Shown piece after piece: positions 42,548-46,767 of a stretch of 46,767 nt of DNA. Position 1 is the stretch's first letter. Each line of letters starts with the position of its first letter. Under the pieces are notes generated by a model. The model ran no database searches. It was not told the origin of the DNA and saw nothing but the letters and a program-made list of their open reading frames with translations. The position numbers and the translations under genes are program-made. The DNA is from an uncultured Alphaproteobacteria bacterium (GTDB taxonomy: Bacteria > Pseudomonadota > Alphaproteobacteria > RF32 > CAG-239), in contig CASDOS010000019.1 in the NCBI GenBank assembly GCA_949282205.1, positions 1 to 46,767 of the forward strand, read 5' to 3'.

Positions 42548-43585
42548 ATGAAAAAGCTGAGTTTATTTATAGGGATAATATTGTTGGTCGGAATAGGGGG
42601 ATACGCCGGCTATAAGGAGCTATACTCCTATAAATATAAATTAAGCATCACGGCAATAATGAAAAATGAAAAGCCGTATCTCAAGGAGTGGCTTGAATAT
42701 CATATTTTACAAGGAGCGGAGCATTTTTATCTGTGTGATAATGACAGTACGGATGAAAGTAAAAAATATTTGCAACCATATATAGAAACAGGTTTGATAA
42801 CCTATATTCCGATGATAGGGAAAAATCAGCAGTTAGCCTGCTATGAGAAAGTTGTTAAAGAATACGGAAATAAAAGTCAATGGATGGCGTTTATTGATTT
42901 AGATGAATTTTTGGTTCCGCTTCAAGCAGATAATATGATAGATTTCTTGCAAGAATTTACTGATGTGGATGAAGTAAGTCTGCACTGGATGAATTACGGA
43001 GATAATGGATTATTTAAGCGTGAAAGCGGTTTGGTAACCGAGGCTTTTACGGCGCATGGTGCGAAATTAAATCATACGGTAAAGTCAATTGTTCGCCCGG
43101 ATTCGGTTATTGATTTTAAGGCCTTTGGTTCAAATCATTATGTGCCGGTAAAAGGTAAAAGCGTAAATGAATATCACAAACCGGTCAGTTATATGTTGAG
43201 TTTTAATATCTCAGGGGATAAGGCGAGAGTAAATCACTATGTAACAAAATCATTTGGCGAATTTATAAATAAAAAGCAAAGGGGACATCCGGAGGGAACT
43301 GCGATAGATTACAAATATTATTTCTTCCATAATGAAAATGATGTAAAAAATGATACGAGTATGCAGCGTTTCCTACCACAATTGAAAAAGCGTATGGAAA
43401 AAAGTCCTTTAGCAGACGTCAATGTGCCGCAAAGTGAAGAACTGCCGGAAACTTTTGCCGATTATTACTTTACCCCCGAAGAAGCCAGTCAAATACTAAA
43501 TCGAAAAGTAGAGGAACCGATGAGTTTTTATGAAGTAGAACAAGCATATAAAGAAAATCAACATCCGTCATATACAAAAAAATAA
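42548..43585 (+). CDS. Membrane-anchored GT92-like glycosyltransferase
   Basis: 345 residues. An N-terminal anchor (LSLFIGIILLVGIGGYAGY) with Lys before it predicts the domain outside the inner membrane. The body matches the GT92/DUF23 (Glyco_tranf_2_4) pattern: ITAIMKNEKPYLKEWLEYH, YLCDNDSTDES, MAFIDLDEFLVP (the metal-binding DxD) and a conserved HW/NH region (SLHWMNYGDNG, ARVNHYVTKS). It would add a sugar to an envelope glycan if a donor is available on that side; otherwise the topology may be the reverse. Same strand as and close to DUF1847 and the ABC-F gene. Confidence 0.85.
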   Translation: MKKLSLFIGIILLVGIGGYAGYKELYSYKYKLSITAIMKNEKPYLKEWLEYHILQGAEHFYLCDNDSTDESKKYLQPYIETGLITYIPMIGKNQQLACYEKVVKEYGNKSQWMAFIDLDEFLVPLQADNMIDFLQEFTDVDEVSLHWMNYGDNGLFKRESGLVTEAFTAHGAKLNHTVKSIVRPDSVIDFKAFGSNHYVPVKGKSVNEYHKPVSYMLSFNISGDKARVNHYVTKSFGEFINKKQRGHPEGTAIDYKYYFFHNENDVKNDTSMQRFLPQLKKRMEKSPLADVNVPQSEELPETFADYYFTPEEASQILNRKVEEPMSFYEVEQAYKENQHPSYTKK

Positions 43586-43595
43586 AAGGAAAAAG

Positions 43596-45194
43596 ATGAT
43601 AAAACTGGAAAACATAACCGTTCAGGTCGCCTCAAAATTTTTATTGGAAGATGCGAGTGCCCAAATATCGGATGGGCAAAAGATAGGTATAGTCGGCAAA
43701 AACGGTTGCGGAAAAACGACGTTATTCAGGGTATTAAAAGGCGAATTGGAAGTGAACAGCGGCGAAGTTCAATGTGGCAAAAATCAACTAAAAGCCTTTG
43801 TTGAGCAAGAGATAAAAGAAAGCGATTTACATAAGCCGATACTGGAATATGTTCTAAGCAAAGATAAAAAGTTGATAGAGTTAAGAGAAAAAGAAAAAAC
43901 AGCCGCGCCGGAAGATTTACCGGAAATTATGGAACAATTATGGATAATGGAGTCCGATTCGGCAGAAGCCAGAACTGCAGAGATTTTAGTCGGATTAGGT
44001 TTTAATCAAGAAGATTTAGCACGTCCTGTAAAGGATTTCTCCGGTGGTTGGCAAATGCGTTTAAATTTAGCTGGAGCCCTGTTTCAGCGCTCGGATATTC
44101 TGTTTTTGGATGAGCCGACCAACCACTTGGATTTAGAAGCAATCGTTTGGCTTGAAAGTTATTTGCAAAAATATAAGGGAACAGTTTTGCTTATTAGTCA
44201 CGACCGTGATTTCTTAAATAATGTCTGTGGGGGTATCCTGCATTTTGAGGGCAAAAAGTTGGTGCAATATGGAGGCAATTATGACACTTTTGCACGCCAA
44301 TATGCGCAAAAAATTGAGCTGGTAGATAAGCTGATAAAAAAGCAAAATGAGCGAAAAGCCCACCTTCAATCATATGTAGATAGATTCCGTTACAAAGCTA
44401 CTAAAGCGCGCCAAGCTCAAAGCCGTCTGAAAATGTTGGAAAAAATGGAGGATATAGACGAAGTCGCTCAAGATAAAGAAAGCAAATTTTCTTTTCCAGA
44501 TATAAAACCCATGCCATCGCCTCTGATAACCGTGGAAGGTGGCGTTGTTGGTTATGGTGATAAGGTTGTGCTGCGCAAACTTAATTTTTATATAAACCAA
44601 GATGACAGAATTGCGTTATTGGGAAAAAATGGTAATGGTAAGTCTACATTAGTGAAAATGCTGTCATCACATCTTCCCATGATGGAAGGAACGATGAGAA
44701 AAAGTGGCAAACTCAAAATTGGATATTTTAATCAAAATCAAACCGAAGAATTGCCACTGGAGCTAACGCCAACAGAGTATATGAAAACGATTGAGCCTGA
44801 TACACCGGAGAAAAATATACGAGCCCATTTAGGTCATTTCGGTTTAGAACAAGAAAAAGCAGTCACGCAAATTAAAGCGTTATCTGGCGGTGAAAAAACA
44901 AGATTGTTGTTTGCAAGAATATCGATAGGCAAGCCGGAACTGTTGATTTTTGATGAACCGACAAATCATCTGGATATGGAAGGAAGAACCGCTTTAGCCG
45001 AAGCACTAAACGCATATAATGGTGCGATTATTTTGATTTCACACGATTTTCATTTATTAGAGATGGTTGTAGATAATTTATGGTTGGTGCACAATAATAC
45101 TTGTACGGCATTTGACGGAGATTTGGAAGATTATCGCGCTTTTTTGCTCAATAAAGAAAAAAAAAAGAAGAAAAGCCTGAAAAAAAAGAAATAA
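43596..45194 (+). CDS. ABC-F family ATPase (translation factor), C-terminus frameshifted
   Basis: 532 residues as written. Two ABC domains without membrane parts. The first has GIVGKNGCGKTT, FSGGWQMRLNLAG and LFLDEPTNHLDLE; the second has LLGKNGNGKST, LSGGEKTRLLFAR and LIFDEPTNHLDMEG. The Lys/Arg-rich linker between them binds rRNA. ABC-F proteins act on the ribosome E site to relieve stalling or give antibiotic resistance; the closest type here is Uup/YheS. The frame ends in poly-Lys after A10 (45157-45166), while a coiled-coil C-terminal domain continues in another frame to 45451. It starts 10 bp after the glycosyltransferase gene with AAAAGGAAAAAG. Confidence 0.92.
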   Translation: MIKLENITVQVASKFLLEDASAQISDGQKIGIVGKNGCGKTTLFRVLKGELEVNSGEVQCGKNQLKAFVEQEIKESDLHKPILEYVLSKDKKLIELREKEKTAAPEDLPEIMEQLWIMESDSAEARTAEILVGLGFNQEDLARPVKDFSGGWQMRLNLAGALFQRSDILFLDEPTNHLDLEAIVWLESYLQKYKGTVLLISHDRDFLNNVCGGILHFEGKKLVQYGGNYDTFARQYAQKIELVDKLIKKQNERKAHLQSYVDRFRYKATKARQAQSRLKMLEKMEDIDEVAQDKESKFSFPDIKPMPSPLITVEGGVVGYGDKVVLRKLNFYINQDDRIALLGKNGNGKSTLVKMLSSHLPMMEGTMRKSGKLKIGYFNQNQTEELPLELTPTEYMKTIEPDTPEKNIRAHLGHFGLEQEKAVTQIKALSGGEKTRLLFARISIGKPELLIFDEPTNHLDMEGRTALAEALNAYNGAIILISHDFHLLEMVVDNLWLVHNNTCTAFDGDLEDYRAFLLNKEKKKKKSLKKKK

Positions 45195-45451
45195 AAGAAC
45201 AAGTAAAGCTAGTCACACCAATAGAAAAAAATATATCGAATAATAAACAAGACCGTAAAGTTAAAGCAGAATTGCGCCAAATAGAACAAGAGTTGAGTAA
45301 GTTAGAATCTCAAAAAGCAAAATTGCTCCAAAAATTTGCACAAGTTTCGGGGAATGAAGTAGCGAAAATGCAAATTGAGCTATATAACTTGGAACAAGAA
45401 ATAACCGCAACAGAAGAAAAGTGGATGGAGCTAAGTGAAACAATAAATTAG
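45167..45451 (+). pseudogene. Out-of-frame C-terminal coiled coil of the ABC-F gene
   Basis: About 94 codons in the -1 frame relative to the ABC-F ORF: EEKPEKKEIKEQVKLVTPIE ... KAELRQIEQELSKLESQKAK ... ending EKWMELSETIN. This is the antiparallel coiled coil expected at the end of Uup/YheS-type proteins. It has no start of its own. One more A in the A10 tract joins it to the main ORF. Slippage of RNA polymerase on A10 could make a fraction of full-length protein even if the DNA is correct. Confidence 0.8.
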
Positions 45452-45551
45452 CTCACGATATCTTCCTTTATAAAATATTTGACAAATAAACAAAAATAGA
45501 CACAATACTCGCCAGTTAACAATTATTGTATCACTTAAATTATAATGTTTT

Positions 45552-46598
45552 ATGGATAGATTGATATCTTGGAGATGGTCGCGTATAGGTGAACGCTCCG
45601 CATGGAAAAAATTACTTAGTATTGATGGCGTCATGGCAATAGTGGGTATTATACTCAGTATTGGATGTATAATAATGCTATCATCGGAGAATGAACACCA
45701 AATGTTTGTTTGGTTGATGCTTTTTTGTGGAATAATGTTCATTTTACTTGGGCTAGGGCTGGTATTGCGCGCAGATGATTACTTTTCAGTGCTGATGGGA
45801 AACAAAAAGTGCAAGGTTTATGTTTATCAAATAGAGCATAAATATAGCCTATGTACATATGAAATTCTCTTAAAAACCAAAGATGCTGAGTTTAGGGTAT
45901 TGACAAGCCAATATAACAGAAAGATTTATTCAGGCAGTCAAAACGCGTTTATCTATTGCGCAGAAAGTGCCGATGGTGCAAAAGCATGGATGCTTGTGAA
46001 TAAAGATAGCGACGAAGCTCAAGAGCTTGGGCAACGTGTTGGAGATTACATATTTGTATCTCCAAATCAGCATGAAAAAGGTAAAGTTGTCTTAAACATT
46101 CTGCAAGATGACGGGTATACGGAAATTTCCGCCGACAGATATATATGCGAAAATATCTTAGTTCCGCAAGAGAATGAGATAGAGAGTGTATATAACGGAA
46201 AAATTGTCCAAGTTTCCACGCCAAATGAATATTTGATAATAAAAAATGAGGATAAATATCAGGTCTGGGGAATTTATTGCAATGAAAAAAATAATCCTCG
46301 TTGCTATATATTATCAGTATCATCTGTCATTTTCCATGAAGGAAACGATACAGTCATTCTTCTAGGTCAACACTTTGAGTACAAAGAGTTGTATCGAGGA
46401 TTTTCTCTGGGCAGAAAGTCAACGACTTTGATTAGCGAGGTGTACAACAAAGAAGGTTTCAAAGGGGTATACGGAACAATCCTCCGTTTCAACCCGAAAA
46501 CAAAAACTTTGGAAAAGCTGTATGATGGTGCAATTTTCGGTATCATATTTGAAGATGGCGAAATATACGGTGAAAATGGACAGGTATTCAAACCTTAA
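45552..46598 (+). CDS. Hypothetical membrane-anchored protein
   Basis: 348 residues. Two transmembrane helices near the N-terminus (about 25-43 and 50-72) are followed by a large beta-rich domain with repeated short strands (IEHKYSLCTYEILLKTKD, YNGKIVQVSTPNEYLIIKNE, IIFEDGEIYGENG). No known domain. ATTATAATG lies upstream as a possible -10 element and the start has only a weak ribosome-binding site. It is monocistronic between the ABC-F gene and an insertion sequence. Confidence 0.65.
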   Translation: MDRLISWRWSRIGERSAWKKLLSIDGVMAIVGIILSIGCIIMLSSENEHQMFVWLMLFCGIMFILLGLGLVLRADDYFSVLMGNKKCKVYVYQIEHKYSLCTYEILLKTKDAEFRVLTSQYNRKIYSGSQNAFIYCAESADGAKAWMLVNKDSDEAQELGQRVGDYIFVSPNQHEKGKVVLNILQDDGYTEISADRYICENILVPQENEIESVYNGKIVQVSTPNEYLIIKNEDKYQVWGIYCNEKNNPRCYILSVSSVIFHEGNDTVILLGQHFEYKELYRGFSLGRKSTTLISEVYNKEGFKGVYGTILRFNPKTKTLEKLYDGAIFGIIFEDGEIYGENGQVFKP

Positions 46599-46666
46599 TT
46601 AATCCAAACCAAAAAATCCCCTGAGCTTTATGATCTGTACCCCAGAAAGTGGAGGAAAAAAGGAAA

Positions 46667-46703
46667 TCCCCTTTGAAAAAAATATTCAAAGGGGAATTTT
46701 TTT
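46667..46703 (+). terminator. Terminator inside the IS end
   Basis: 11-bp stem TCCCCTTTGAA/TTCAAAGGGGA with a 7-nt loop and seven T. Placed between the IS end and orfA, it would stop transcription entering from the neighbouring gene and keep transposase low. Confidence 0.85.
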
Positions 46704-46730
46704 GTTAAACTCACACAAAAGGAGATAAGA

Positions 46731-46767
46731 ATGAGCAAAATAAGATTTAGTAAAGAAGAACAAGCCA
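46731..46767 (+). CDS. IS3-family orfA, 5' end only
   Basis: Twelve codons before the window ends (MSKIRFSKEEQA), with AAAGGAGATAAG upstream. The start resembles the helix-turn-helix orfA of IS3-family elements. The identification depends on the terminal repeat and the hairpin next to it. Confidence 0.55.
   Translation, partial: MSKIRFSKEEQA

Larger units (their letters stand above)
46636..46767 (+). mobile_element. Left end of an IS3-family insertion sequence (partial)
   Basis: TGTACCCCAGAAAGTGGA at 46636 is a typical IS3-family terminal sequence, followed 95 bp later by the start of an orfA. The element runs out of the window, so its right end and target duplication cannot be checked. Confidence 0.6.

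Noticed and set aside
1..46767. CRISPR arrays, rRNA genes and phage structural genes
   Set aside because: No regularly spaced direct repeats, rRNA-like sequence, or capsid, portal, terminase or tail genes were seen.
1..46767. Alternative genetic code
   Set aside because: TAA, TAG and TGA all end clearly complete genes, and Trp is encoded by TGG in conserved motifs, so the in-frame stops in the DUF805 remnant are best read as decay.

Overview
This is AT-rich DNA that uses the standard bacterial code. It most likely comes from a host-associated alphaproteobacterium. Two things point there: the gene order nuoL-nuoM-nuoN-birA-rnj, and a DUF3768 protein; both are typical of Alphaproteobacteria. 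The AT-rich base composition and mosaic of defence genes resemble uncultured gut lineages of that class, but the placement is inference.

Region A (1 to ~7.05 kb) is mobile-element territory. It holds a truncated serine recombinase and a row of minus-strand mini-ORFs, several of which look like pieces of a recombinase N-terminal domain. A type II restriction pair follows: a PD-(D/E)xK endonuclease convergent with a C5 cytosine methyltransferase that carries a four-cysteine insertion. Then come a small operon ending in DUF3768, a possible HUH-type replication protein, and a GC-richer block full of inverted repeats.

Region B (7,049-28,963) is a roughly 22 kb genomic island in the 3' end of a tRNA-Lys(TTT) gene, bounded by a 46-bp direct repeat with one mismatch. 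It carries a P4-type integrase, an AlpA-like regulator and a DUF3631 ATPase. A type I restriction locus follows (hsdM, RhuM-Fic, two small genes, hsdS, five or six small accessory genes, hsdR), then a decayed DUF805 gene. Next is a 1,852-residue DUF4011/SF1 helicase/Vsr-like nuclease protein with a GreA/GreB C-terminal-like domain at its end, and finally two unknown genes. The island also supplies a new tRNA 3' end and a hairpin terminator for the tRNA. The small accessory genes between hsdS and hsdR are the best candidate for an undescribed system.

Region C (28,918-46,635) looks like host chromosome. It holds tRNA-Lys, a short conserved-looking ORF, an operon of three very divergent complex I antiporter-like subunits followed by birA, rnj and an S66 carboxypeptidase, and then a bidirectional terminator. 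A minus-strand cluster has an MFS transporter and two exported CgeB-like glycosyltransferase-fold proteins. A plus-strand group has DUF1847, an anchored GT92-like transferase and an ABC-F ATPase. The window ends in a membrane protein and the left end of an IS3-family element.

A recurring feature is one-base disruption at homopolymers: hsdR (G4), the DUF805 gene (T9), ABC-F (A10) and possibly the unknown gene after hsdS (A7). These may be real decay, slippage sites, or consensus errors in the assembly.
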